From positions 3,578,501-3,642,500 of the forward strand of contig NZ_CP108518.1 of the NCBI RefSeq assembly GCF_035989885.1: 64,000 bases of DNA. The letters run 5' to 3'. Below the pieces are notes generated by a model that worked only from the letters and a program-made list of their open reading frames with translations, was not told where the DNA came from and ran no database searches. Of this stretch, positions 52,134 to 59,838 are shown piece after piece. Source of the DNA: Streptomyces sp. NBC_01232. Its GTDB lineage: Bacteria; Actinomycetota; Actinomycetes; Streptomycetales; Streptomycetaceae. The position numbers and the translations under genes were made by a program. How positions within the stretch are numbered: position 1 is the stretch's first letter; each line of letters opens with the position of its first letter.

Positions 52134-52163
52134 AACAACGACTGGAATCGGGACAGAATTCCC
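52134..52163 (-). promoter_or_regulatory. Sigma-R promoter of hrdD
   Basis: On the minus strand, GGGAAT (52163-52158) is followed after exactly 18 nt by GTTGTT (52139-52134). This matches the sigma-R consensus GGGAAT-N18-GTT. hrdD is a known sigma-R target in S. coelicolor. Confidence 0.82.
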
Positions 52164-52179
52164 ACGCTGCTCCCTCTTT

Positions 52180-52241
52180 TTCGAGATCTTGCAGTATCCT
52201 GCCCCGCCACGAGAGGGGAGCAAATGCTGCAAGATCTCGAA
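52180..52241 (+). promoter_or_regulatory. Leader inverted repeat flanking the GNAT start site
   Basis: TTCGAGATCTTGCAG (52180-52194) and its exact reverse complement (52227-52241) form a 15-bp stem, extended by CCTCTT/AAGAGG. The loop contains the Shine-Dalgarno GGGGAG and the ATG of the GNAT gene, so RNA folding would present or hide the start site. Confidence 0.6.
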
Positions 52242-52769
52242 GAGGTGCAGGTCAGGCCCGGAACGGAGGCCGATCTGGCACCCCTCACGGACCTCTACAA
52301 CCACTACGTCCGTGAGACCGCCGTCACGTTCGACACGGCCGTCTTCACTCCGGAACAGCGTCGCCCTTGGCTGCACTCCCACCCTGAAGACGGGCCCCAC
52401 CGGCTTCTGGTTGCTTGGACAGGCGATCGAATGGCCGGATACGCCACGAGTAGCGCATTCCGCCCCAAACCGGCCTACGCCACCTCGGTGGAGGCGAGCG
52501 TCTACCTCGCCCCGCACGCGGTCGGCCGGGGCATCGGCACCCTCCTCTACGAGGCGCTCTTCGCGGCCCTGGCCGAGGAGCCCGTGCGCCGCGTGTTCGC
52601 CGGGATCGCCCTGCCGAACGAGGCCTCGGTGCGCCTGCACGAGCGCTTCGGCTTCCGCCGGATCGGAGAGTTCACGGAGGCGGGCTGGAAGTTCGACCGG
52701 TACTGGGACGTCCGCTGGTACGAGAAGCGGCTGGACCACCACCCGTCCGGGACGTGTTCATCGCTCTGA
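52224..52769 (+). CDS. GNAT acetyltransferase, phosphinothricin-acetyltransferase-like
   Basis: A 181-residue N-acetyltransferase resembling the PAT/Bar group: DLYNHYVRETAVTFDT, then the acetyl-CoA site VYLAPHAVGRGIGTLLYEALF and PNEASVRLHERFGFRRIGEFTEAGWKFDRYWD. It may acetylate a toxic amino acid or other amine. GGGGAG sits 4 nt before the ATG. Codons in the first half often end in A/T (about 23 of 90) but almost never in the second half, so the gene looks mosaic. The last about 11 residues run into an Uma2 remnant, so the natural stop may have been lost. Confidence 0.82.
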   Translation: MLQDLEEVQVRPGTEADLAPLTDLYNHYVRETAVTFDTAVFTPEQRRPWLHSHPEDGPHRLLVAWTGDRMAGYATSSAFRPKPAYATSVEASVYLAPHAVGRGIGTLLYEALFAALAEEPVRRVFAGIALPNEASVRLHERFGFRRIGEFTEAGWKFDRYWDVRWYEKRLDHHPSGTCSSL

Positions 52770-52927
52770 AGGACGCCGAAGAGCACGCGGCCGAGGACGG
52801 CCTCGGGATCGACGCCTCCGGCGTGGAACTGATCGCGGAAGTGGTGTCACCCGGCAAGGACGGCATCGACCGGGACCGCGACCGCAAACGGCGCGCGTAC
52901 GCCGGGCGGGAGGGCCTGGCCGGCTAG
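52742..52927 (+). pseudogene. Uma2-family endonuclease remnant
   Basis: In the frame of GTG 52754 the sequence reads VFIALKDAEEHAAEDGLGIDASGVELIAEVVSPGKDGIDRDRDRKRRAYA and stops at 52927 (57 residues). The part ELIAEVVSPGKD...DRKRRAYA matches the conserved core of Uma2 (DUF820) putative restriction endonucleases, normally about 190 residues. The N-terminal about 70 residues and the C-terminal catalytic end are missing. It overlaps the end of the GNAT gene and abuts the dioxygenase gene, so this is a deletion scar. Confidence 0.72.
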
Positions 52928-53694
52928 CCGAACTGGAGGGAGCGCTTCGAGAGGCCCATCCAGAAGCCGTCCACCGGGGTGCGGGCCGAGGCCAGGTCGG
53001 ATTCGGCCGCGCCGAGGGTGACGAACAGCGGGGCGAAGTGTTCCGTGCGGGGGTGGGCCAGGCGGCCCGCCGGGGACTTGTGCTCGAAGTCCAGCAGGGC
53101 GTCCACGTCGGACGCGGCCAGGGCCTCACGGCCCCACGCGTCGAACTCCGCCGACCAGCCCGGGCCACCCGGGCCCGTGTGGCGCAGCGCCGCCAGGTTG
53201 TGCGTGAAGAAGCCGCTGCCGACGATCAGTACGCCCTCGTCCCGCAGCGGGGCCAGCTTGCGGCCGATGTCCATCAGCCGGGCCGGGTCCAGGGTGGGCA
53301 GGGAGATCTGGAGGACCGGGATGTCGGCCTCCGGGTACATCTCCACCAGGGGGACGTACGCCCCGTGGTCCAGGCCGCGGTCCGGGACGTCCTGCACGGG
53401 GATGCCCGGGGCCCGCAGCAGCTTGCGGACCGAGGCGGCCAGGTCCGGGGCGCCGGGGGCGTCGTAGCGGACCCCGTAGTAGTGCTCGGGGAAGCCCCAG
53501 AAGTCGTACACGAGCGGGACGCGCTCCGTGGCGCCGAGGGCGAGCGGGGCCTCCTCCCAGTGGGCGGAGACCATCAGGATCGCCCGGGGGCGGGGCAGGT
53601 CCGCGGACCAGGCGGCGAGCTCGCCGGGCCAGATCGGGTCGTCGGCCAGCGGTGGTGCGCCGTGGCTCAGGTACAGGGCCGGTATGCGGGTCAC
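52924..53694 (-). CDS. Class III extradiol dioxygenase (LigB/DODA family)
   Basis: A 256-residue enzyme. Iron-ligand His residues are visible in LYLSHGAPPL, the second His in FPEHYYGVRYD, and further conserved stretches are GLDHGAYVPLVEMYPEADIPVLQISLP, GSGFFTHNLAAL and HPRTEHFAPLFV. The family includes plant DOPA dioxygenase and E. coli YgiD, which open catechol rings. GGAGGAG precedes the GTG. The upstream region has a 34-bp palindrome that may serve as operator. No dedicated catechol pathway genes lie next to it. Confidence 0.9.
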   Translation of the reverse strand: MTRIPALYLSHGAPPLADDPIWPGELAAWSADLPRPRAILMVSAHWEEAPLALGATERVPLVYDFWGFPEHYYGVRYDAPGAPDLAASVRKLLRAPGIPVQDVPDRGLDHGAYVPLVEMYPEADIPVLQISLPTLDPARLMDIGRKLAPLRDEGVLIVGSGFFTHNLAALRHTGPGGPGWSAEFDAWGREALAASDVDALLDFEHKSPAGRLAHPRTEHFAPLFVTLGAAESDLASARTPVDGFWMGLSKRSLQFG

Positions 53695-53739
53695 GACGAC
53701 GCTCCTCCGCCTAGTTGAAATGCGTACTGAAACAGACTA

Positions 53740-53773
53740 ACCCCGTCTCGTTCAAATTTGAACGAGACGGGGT
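53740..53773. promoter_or_regulatory. Perfect 34-bp palindrome between dioxygenase and MFS genes
   Basis: The 17-bp arms meet without a spacer; the centre reads GTTCAAATTTGAAC, which resembles MarR-type operators. It lies upstream of the dioxygenase and just after the MFS stop, so it could be an operator, a terminator or both. No U-tract follows. Confidence 0.6.
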
Positions 53774-53805
53774 CATCAGTCATTCCCCGGGGCCCTCGGC
53801 CCGGA

Positions 53806-55338
53806 TCAGTGGGCGATCACCGGAACCTTCAGCCCGGCGTCCTCGACGGAGCCGGAGGCCACCGGGCCGCCCGCACCCGGACGGCCGGTGTTGATCAGCG
53901 CCAGGGCGATGGCCGAGCTGGCGACCAGGATGCCGACCGCCCACCAGATGGCGGAGGCGTAGCCCTCGACCATGGCCTGCGCCTGGATCAGCTGCCCGGC
54001 CGGGCCGCCCGCCGCGGCCTCGACCGCGTGGTCGGTCAGGTAGGCGGTGGTCGCCGAGGCGGCGATGGTGTTCAGCAGCGCGGTGCCGATGGCGCCGCCG
54101 ACCTGCTGCGAGGTGTTGACCATGGCGGAGGCGACACCGGCGTCGGCCGGGTTCACCCCGTGCGTGGCCAGGGACATCGCCGGCATGAACGCCGTGCCCA
54201 TGCCGAGGCCGAGCAGCAGCTGCGCCGGCAGGATCAGCGCCGGGTAAGAGGACCCGACCTCCAGCTGGGTCAGCAGCAGCATGCCGAGGGCGGCGACCAG
54301 GAAGCCCGGACCCATGAGCAGGCGCGGCGGAACCCGGGTCATCAGACGGGCGCCGATCTGGGTGGAGCCCGTGATCATGCCCGCGATCATCGGCAGGAAG
54401 GCGAAGCCGGTCTTGACGGGCGAGAAGCCCTTCACGATCTGCAGGTAGTAGGTGAGGAAGAGGAACAGGCCGAACATCGAGATGACGGCGAGGCCGAGCG
54501 AGAGGTAGACACCGCCGCGGTTGCGCTCCAGCAGGACGCGCAGCGGCAGCAGCGGGGACTTCACCCGGGACTCGACGAGGACGAAGGAGGCCAGCAGCAG
54601 CGCCGAGGCGACGAACATGGTGACCGTCAGGGCGTCCGACCAGCCGGCCGACTCGGCGCGGGTGAAGCCGTACACGAGGGCGACGAGACCGGTGGTGGAC
54701 AGGATCACGCCCGGGATGTCGAGCGGCGCGCGGTTGCGGGACCCGGCGTGCTCGCGGATGACCATCCAGGCGCCCACGGCCGCGACGATCGCGAAGGGGA
54801 TGTTGACGAAGAAGGTCCAGCGCCAGTTGAGGTACTCGGTCAGGAACCCGCCGAGGATCAGGCCGACGGCGCCGCCGCCGCCCGCGATCGCGCCGTAGAT
54901 GCCGAAGGCCTTGGCGCGCTCCTTGGCGTCGGTGAACATGACCGCGAGCAGCGACAGGGCCGCCGGGGCGAGCAGTGCGCCGAACGCACCCTGGAGGGCG
55001 CGGGCGCCGAGCATCATGGCCTCGCCGTTCGCGGCACCGCCGAGCGCGGAGGCCAGGGCGAAGCCGATGAGGCCGACGACGAAGGCGTTCTTACGGCCCC
55101 ACTTGTCGGCGATGCGGCCGCCGAAGAGGAGCAGTCCGCCGAAGGCCAGCGCGTACGCGGTGATGACCCACTGGCGGTTTCCGTCCGAGATGCCGAGATC
55201 GGTCTGGGCGGAGGGGAGGGCGATGTTCACGATGGTCGCGTCGAGGACGACCATCAGCTGGGCCAGGGCTATGAAGACGAGTGCCTTCCAGCGGCTGGGG
55301 TCGGCAGCCGGCGCGAGGCTCGCGGCTGTTTTTGGCAT
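53806..55338 (-). CDS. MFS drug exporter, DHA2 (14-TMS) type
   Basis: A 510-residue 14-helix exporter: motif D1 LDATIVNIALPSAQ, motif A GRIADKWGRKNAFVVG, motif C AGGGGAVGLILGGFL. The start is MPKTAASL at 55338; GTG 55350 is also possible. It lies 62 nt after a TetR gene on the same strand, forming a regulator-exporter operon. Substrates are probably hydrophobic drugs. Confidence 0.9.
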   Translation of the reverse strand: MPKTAASLAPAADPSRWKALVFIALAQLMVVLDATIVNIALPSAQTDLGISDGNRQWVITAYALAFGGLLLFGGRIADKWGRKNAFVVGLIGFALASALGGAANGEAMMLGARALQGAFGALLAPAALSLLAVMFTDAKERAKAFGIYGAIAGGGGAVGLILGGFLTEYLNWRWTFFVNIPFAIVAAVGAWMVIREHAGSRNRAPLDIPGVILSTTGLVALVYGFTRAESAGWSDALTVTMFVASALLLASFVLVESRVKSPLLPLRVLLERNRGGVYLSLGLAVISMFGLFLFLTYYLQIVKGFSPVKTGFAFLPMIAGMITGSTQIGARLMTRVPPRLLMGPGFLVAALGMLLLTQLEVGSSYPALILPAQLLLGLGMGTAFMPAMSLATHGVNPADAGVASAMVNTSQQVGGAIGTALLNTIAASATTAYLTDHAVEAAAGGPAGQLIQAQAMVEGYASAIWWAVGILVASSAIALALINTGRPGAGGPVASGSVEDAGLKVPVIAH

Positions 55339-55400
55339 GGGGGTACCCACTTCACTGTGCGGAATGACTGAAAGAGGCTAGTTGTAAAGCTTTGTGCGGG

Positions 55401-56222
55401 TCACATGGTTTTCTGCCGCAGGTCGTCCAGGGTGGCCGCCGAACCCGGGAGCTCGGAGCGGGCCGGGGCCCTCAATCCGTCGAGGAAGAGCTGGAGATGA
55501 CGGTGGGCGAAGCGGTCGGTGTCGAGGCACGCGGTGCCGGGGAGGGGGCGGCTGAGCTGGGACAGGGCGACCATCAGATCGCCGACGCCGATGTCCGCGC
55601 GGACCAGTCCGGCGTCCTGGCCGGTGGCCAGCAGGGTCACGACGGCCGCCTCCAAGGCGGTACCCGCCGCGAGCAGTTCGGGGTGCTCGCCGTCGAAGCC
55701 GTCGGAGAGCATCGGGCACAGGGCGCCGATCCGCTCGTCCGCGGCCTCGTGCGTGAACCGGCACAGGGCGGCGAAGGCGTCGGGTTCCTCGGCGAGGGAG
55801 GCCTCGGCCGAGGCCGTCACGCGGGCCATCGTGAACAGCACGACGTGGTGGACGAGGGTGGGGCGGTCGGGGAAGTGCCGGTAGAGCGTGGCATTGCCGA
55901 TGCCGGCCCGGCGGGCGACCTCGTCGAAGGGGGCCGCGGAGCCGAACTCGACGAAGGCCTCGCGGGCCGCCGTCAGGATCCGCTCCCGGTTGCGTACGGC
56001 GTCGGCGCGCGGGCGCGGGACGTCGGCCGCGGGCAGTCGGGCCTGCGTCGGCGCCGGTGATGCCTGCACGGGCGCCCGGGCCGGCGCCTGGACCCGCGGC
56101 TGTGCCTGGACCTGCGGCTGCGCCTGGACCTGCGGCTGCGCCTGAGCCCTGGCCCGTGCCGGGTCCGCGTCCGGCTCGACTGCGGGGCGGGCCGCCGTGG
56201 CGGTGCTGGTGGGGCGCTTCAT
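55401..56222 (-). CDS. TetR/AcrR family regulator with repeat-rich N-terminus
   Basis: A 273-residue protein. The first about 70 residues are unusual: Ala/Pro/Gln-rich with a repeated QVQAQP unit. The HTH follows (RERILTAAREAFVEFGSAAPFDEVARRAGIGNATLYRHFPDRPTL), then a helical ligand domain. TetR proteins normally have 10-20 residues before the HTH. Two operator-like palindromes lie 60-125 nt upstream. It probably represses itself and the downstream MFS exporter. A later start, such as near the HTH, cannot be excluded, but no better in-frame site is evident. Confidence 0.88.
   Translation of the reverse strand: MKRPTSTATAARPAVEPDADPARARAQAQPQVQAQPQVQAQPRVQAPARAPVQASPAPTQARLPAADVPRPRADAVRNRERILTAAREAFVEFGSAAPFDEVARRAGIGNATLYRHFPDRPTLVHHVVLFTMARVTASAEASLAEEPDAFAALCRFTHEAADERIGALCPMLSDGFDGEHPELLAAGTALEAAVVTLLATGQDAGLVRADIGVGDLMVALSQLSRPLPGTACLDTDRFAHRHLQLFLDGLRAPARSELPGSAATLDDLRQKTM
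56081..56150 (-). repeat. QVQAQP coding repeat in the TetR N-terminus
   Basis: Three to four near-identical 18-bp units encode QAQPQV before the HTH. Confidence 0.7.
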
Positions 56223-56284
56223 TCCGGGGCCTCCCTGGCGCGGACTCGCGGGCTCGTGGTGCGGACGGCGCGACCGCCCCGCCC

Positions 56285-56347
56285 AAACGGGGAGCCGCTC
56301 CCCGCTTAGCGGGACTCACATGCAAACGGGGATCCGGTCCCCGGTTA
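56285..56347. promoter_or_regulatory. Twin TetR operators
   Basis: Two 24-bp sites start at 56285 and 56324, 39 bp apart. Each begins AAACGGGGA and ends TCCCCG(C/G)TTA or close to it, forming CGGGGA...TCCCCG inverted repeats. They lie upstream of the TetR start and likely bind two dimers. Confidence 0.65.
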
Positions 56348-56491
56348 TTTCACTCGCCCGTGTGACCTGAGCCACAAGCCGGTCCACGTTCGGCCTCTCT
56401 CGACGCGCGGGCGCGGCGCGCCCGGCGGAGTGTGATCGGACAGAGCGCAGACCGGGTAGGGCCGGCTGCCGCGGACCCGAAGGCGATCTCC

Positions 56492-57769
56492 ATGCCGCAG
56501 ACCCGCCACCGGATACGCACACCACGCCGCACCAGCGCGTACATCGGCCTGACCGCGCTGGCCCTCGGCGTCACGACGACCGCGAGCACGGGCATATCCG
56601 GGCGCGGCAACCCGGCGGCCGGAGCGGTGGCCACGACCGTCGAATCGGCTCTCGCGCCCTGCCGGATCGCGGGCACCATGGGGGTGCAGATGTCCGAGGG
56701 CATGCCGACGCCGCCCGGGTACTCCCGCTCGACCGGCGAGATCCGGGCCCTGAACCTGATGATCGATTTCCCCGACGCCAAGGGCGAGGGCACGGCCGCC
56801 GACCGGATGGCCGAGTTCTTCCCCCAGACGGCCGACTGGTTCCGCACCAGCTCCTACGGCCGGCTGGCCTACCGGGCCGAGGCACCGATAAGCGGCTGGC
56901 TGCGGATGCCGATGCCCTTCGCGGCGTACGGGATCGAGCGCGGGTCCGCGTACGAGCCGGGCTACCGGCAGCTCGTCGAGCACATAGCGAAGGCCGCCGA
57001 CCCCGAGGTGGACTTCAGCCGGTACGACCTGATCAACATCCTGGTCACGCCGAACGCCGGGCCGTCCGCCCTGGACACCGTCCTGTCGGTGACCTTCTCG
57101 GGCAACGGCGAGGCGCCGGTCGCCGACGGGGTGCCGCTGGCCAACACGTCCTTCGTCTACAGCCGTCAGGACGACGGCTCCGGCACCTACCGGGAGACCG
57201 GCTACCGGGTCCTCCCCCACGAGAACGGGCACGTCTTCGGACTGCCCGACCTCTACACCTCCGACGGCGGGAGCACGGTCGGGCACTGGGACATCATGAG
57301 CGAGGACTGGGGTGCCAACAACGACCTCATGGGCTGGCACAAGTGGAAGCTGGGCTGGCTGGACAGCACGCAGATCAGCTGCGCGTCCAAGCCGGGGACC
57401 AGCGACCACACCCTGGCCCCGCTGGGGATACGGGGCGGCACCAAGCTGGCCTTCGTACCGCTGTCGGAGAGCGTCGGGTACGCGGTGGAGGTACGGACCC
57501 GGGCCGGGAACGACGAGGCCGTCTGCAAGCCCGGCGTCCTCATCTACAAGGTGGACTCCGACGTGGACACCGGGCACGGCCCGATATCCGTGTCGGACAG
57601 CGCGACCGCGAGCGGCGGCTGCACCCGGCGGCCCAACGTGCACGCGGAGCTCTCGGACGCGCCGTTCCGGCCGGGCGAGACGTTCACCGACGAGAAGGCG
57701 GGCATCAGCGTGTCCGTGGTGGGTGAACTGCGCAACGGCAGTTACCAGGTCCGCATCATCCGGCCGTGA
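56492..57769 (+). CDS. Secreted M6 family metalloprotease domain protein
   Basis: A 425-residue secreted protease. The signal region (RRTSAYIGLTALALGVTTTAST) is followed by a domain with MIDFPDAKGEG and the zinc motif HENGHVFGLPD (HExxHxxGxxD, near residue 240), as in immune inhibitor A-like M6 peptidases. GHWDIMSEDWG provides the downstream Met-turn-like region. The C-terminal 100 residues are beta-rich with two Cys pairs. GAAGG lies 9 nt before ATG 56492. A terminator follows at 57796. Likely an extracellular nutrient or developmental protease. Confidence 0.87.
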   Translation: MPQTRHRIRTPRRTSAYIGLTALALGVTTTASTGISGRGNPAAGAVATTVESALAPCRIAGTMGVQMSEGMPTPPGYSRSTGEIRALNLMIDFPDAKGEGTAADRMAEFFPQTADWFRTSSYGRLAYRAEAPISGWLRMPMPFAAYGIERGSAYEPGYRQLVEHIAKAADPEVDFSRYDLINILVTPNAGPSALDTVLSVTFSGNGEAPVADGVPLANTSFVYSRQDDGSGTYRETGYRVLPHENGHVFGLPDLYTSDGGSTVGHWDIMSEDWGANNDLMGWHKWKLGWLDSTQISCASKPGTSDHTLAPLGIRGGTKLAFVPLSESVGYAVEVRTRAGNDEAVCKPGVLIYKVDSDVDTGHGPISVSDSATASGGCTRRPNVHAELSDAPFRPGETFTDEKAGISVSVVGELRNGSYQVRIIRP

Positions 57770-57795
57770 GGGCGGGCCGGGTGGGGACGGGCTCC

Positions 57796-57831
57796 GGGCC
57801 GGAGTCACGCGCGGCGTGGCTCCGGCCCTTT
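57796..57831 (+). terminator. Terminator of the M6 protease gene
   Basis: GGGCCGGAG pairs with CTCCGGCCC around an inner CACGC/GCGTG stem, followed by TTT. It lies 27 nt after the stop codon. Confidence 0.75.
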
Positions 57832-57888
57832 CGTGTGCGCGCCTGCGCCGCCGGGCGCGCGCCGGCCCCCCGGGCGCCCCGCGTCCGG

Positions 57889-58665
57889 TCAGCTCTCCGC
57901 GAGCGCCCGGCGCAGGACGTCCACGACCGTGGGGCGGTGCTCGTCGGCCAGCAGGAAGAAGTGGTCGCCGTCGAAACGGCGCACCGAGCAGCTGCCCGAC
58001 GTATGAGCGGCCCAGCCGTCGAGCGGCTCGTGCGGGACCAGCGGATCGGCCGTGCCGCCCAGCGCGTGCAGGGGCACGTCGAGCCGTACGTCCTCGAACC
58101 CCACGGCGGCCTCCCGGCCGAGCTCGATGTCGGCCCGCAGGACGCGCGTCACGTGGGCCAGCATGTCCGGATCGTGCAGCACCCACTCCGGCGTGCCCCC
58201 GCCGTCGCGCAGCAGCTGGACGGCGTCCTCCTCGGTGGTGGTCCCATGGGCCCGGCGCGGGGTCCGGCCGGGTACCTGCCCGCTGACGACGGCCGCCCGG
58301 CAGTGCGGGCCGAGCAGGCGCGCGGCCCGCACGGCGAGGAGCGCGCCGAGGCTGTGCCCGAAGACCACCGTGGGCAGCGGGGCACGGCCGAGCACCTCGT
58401 CGGAGACGGAGTCCAGGACCTGGCCGAGCCGGCAGCCGGGCGGCTCGCCGAAGCGGCGCTCCCGCCCCGGCAGGGACAGCCCGAGCACCTCCACGTGCTC
58501 GGGCAGCGACCCGACCACGGGGAACAGGGTGTTGGGGCCGGCCCCGGAATGCGGGAAGACCAGCAGCCGCGCCCGGGGCGCGACCGCCGGCTCCCGCAAC
58601 CGGAGCTGCGGCCACCACGGCACGGCGGAGGATGTCGTCGTCATCGGTCCCTGGCCCCCGGTCAC
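57889..58665 (-). CDS. Type II thioesterase (alpha/beta hydrolase)
   Basis: A 258-residue TEII-family hydrolase. The nucleophile Ser is in VVFGHSLGALLA, an Asp lies in GGTADPLVPHE, and the catalytic His in FDGDHFFLLAD. FPHSGAGPNTLFPVVGSLPEHVEVLGLSLPGRERRFGEPP matches the family N-terminus. These enzymes remove stalled acyl groups from PKS/NRPS carrier proteins. GTG 58665 overlaps the KSIII stop (GTGA); ATG 58644 is an alternative. No PKS or NRPS is in the window, so its partner is elsewhere. Confidence 0.88.
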   Translation of the reverse strand: MTGGQGPMTTTSSAVPWWPQLRLREPAVAPRARLLVFPHSGAGPNTLFPVVGSLPEHVEVLGLSLPGRERRFGEPPGCRLGQVLDSVSDEVLGRAPLPTVVFGHSLGALLAVRAARLLGPHCRAAVVSGQVPGRTPRRAHGTTTEEDAVQLLRDGGGTPEWVLHDPDMLAHVTRVLRADIELGREAAVGFEDVRLDVPLHALGGTADPLVPHEPLDGWAAHTSGSCSVRRFDGDHFFLLADEHRPTVVDVLRRALAES

Positions 58666-59600
58666 GGGCAGTTGATGATCTGGCCGGCGTAGGACAGGCC
58701 CCCGCCGAACGCGAAGAGCAGGACGGGCGAGCCCTTGCGGATCTCACCCCGCTCGATGAGCTTGGACAGCGCGAGCGGAATGCTCGCCGCCGAGGTGTTG
58801 CCCGAGTCGACGACGTCCTTGGCTATGACGGCGTTGACCGCACCGATCTTGCGCGCGAGGGGCTCGATGATCCGCAGGTTGGCCTGGTGCAGGACGACGC
58901 CGCCCAGTTCCTCGGGCTTCACCCCGGCCCGCTCGCAGACCTCGAGCGCCACTTTCGGCAGGGCCGTGGTGGCCCAGCGGTAGACCGACTGCCCCTCCTG
59001 GGCGAAGGTGTGGGACGGCGCCTCGATCCGCACGGCCCCGCCCATCCCGGGAACGGACCCCCACACGACGGGGCTGATCTCCGGCTCCTCGGAGGCGGCC
59101 ACGACGGCCGCGCCCGCACCGTCGCCGATGAGCACGCAGGTGGTGCGGTCGGTCCAGTCGGCGAAGTCGGTGAGCTTCTCCACGCCGATGACCAGGGCCT
59201 TCGTGGCGGAACCCGTCCTGATGCTCTGGTCGGCCAGTGCCATGGCGTGCGGGAATCCGGAGCAGGCGGTGTTCACGTCGATGGCGGCGGGAGCCTGCGC
59301 CCCGACCGCGGCGGCGACCCGGGCCGCCATGTTGGGCGAGCGGTCCTGGGCCGTGCAGGTGGCCACGATGACGAAATCGATGTCCGCCCCGGTGAGCCCG
59401 GCGTTGGCCAGAGCGTGCTCGGCGGCCTTCGTGGCCATGTCCGAAACGGACTCGTCCTCGGCCGCCACCCGACGCGTCTTGATCCCGACCCGGCTCTGAA
59501 TCCACTCGTCGCTGGTCTCGACCATCTGCTCCAGATCGGCGTTGGTCATGACCCTTGACGGCTGATAGTGCCCGAAGGAAAGGACACGCGACCCGACCAT
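58662..59600 (-). CDS. Beta-ketoacyl-ACP synthase III (KSIII/FabH-like)
   Basis: A 312-residue KSIII. The catalytic triad is visible: Cys113 in VNTACSGFPHA, His in VVLHQANLRIIE and Asn in DSGNTSAASIP. FabH starts chains by condensing acyl-CoA with malonyl-ACP. This copy is separate from a fab operon and is paired with a type II thioesterase, so a dedicated secondary-metabolism or acyl-transfer role is likely. GAGGAG precedes the ATG. The upstream divergent region holds a TetR-type operator. Confidence 0.92.
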   Translation of the reverse strand: MVGSRVLSFGHYQPSRVMTNADLEQMVETSDEWIQSRVGIKTRRVAAEDESVSDMATKAAEHALANAGLTGADIDFVIVATCTAQDRSPNMAARVAAAVGAQAPAAIDVNTACSGFPHAMALADQSIRTGSATKALVIGVEKLTDFADWTDRTTCVLIGDGAGAAVVAASEEPEISPVVWGSVPGMGGAVRIEAPSHTFAQEGQSVYRWATTALPKVALEVCERAGVKPEELGGVVLHQANLRIIEPLARKIGAVNAVIAKDVVDSGNTSAASIPLALSKLIERGEIRKGSPVLLFAFGGGLSYAGQIINCP

Positions 59601-59801
59601 CAGTGTTCTCCTCGCTCCATGGACCCCTGTTCGGATCCGGACTGACCCTTGGTCAGCCTATGCAGGGGGCCGCCCGCGCCCGGGCGGCTTTCACAAGTAC
59701 GCGGCCCCGCCGGGCCCGCCACGCATCAGCCCTCGGCCCACTGGAGACCGTCGCGGAGCGGTGACGGCACCGGGTCCGGGTCCGGACCACTGCGCGACGA
59801 G

Positions 59802-59817
59802 TGTTGCTTAGACAACA
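59802..59817. promoter_or_regulatory. Operator candidate in the KSIII/DsbA divergent region
   Basis: TGTTGCTTAGACAACA is a near-palindrome with TGTTG/CAACA arms, 21 nt before the DsbA-like start. A related site (TGTCGCTTAACTGACA) lies between the thiolase and TetR genes. Confidence 0.58.
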
Positions 59818-59838
59818 TCTGTTCATTAACCTCCAGGC

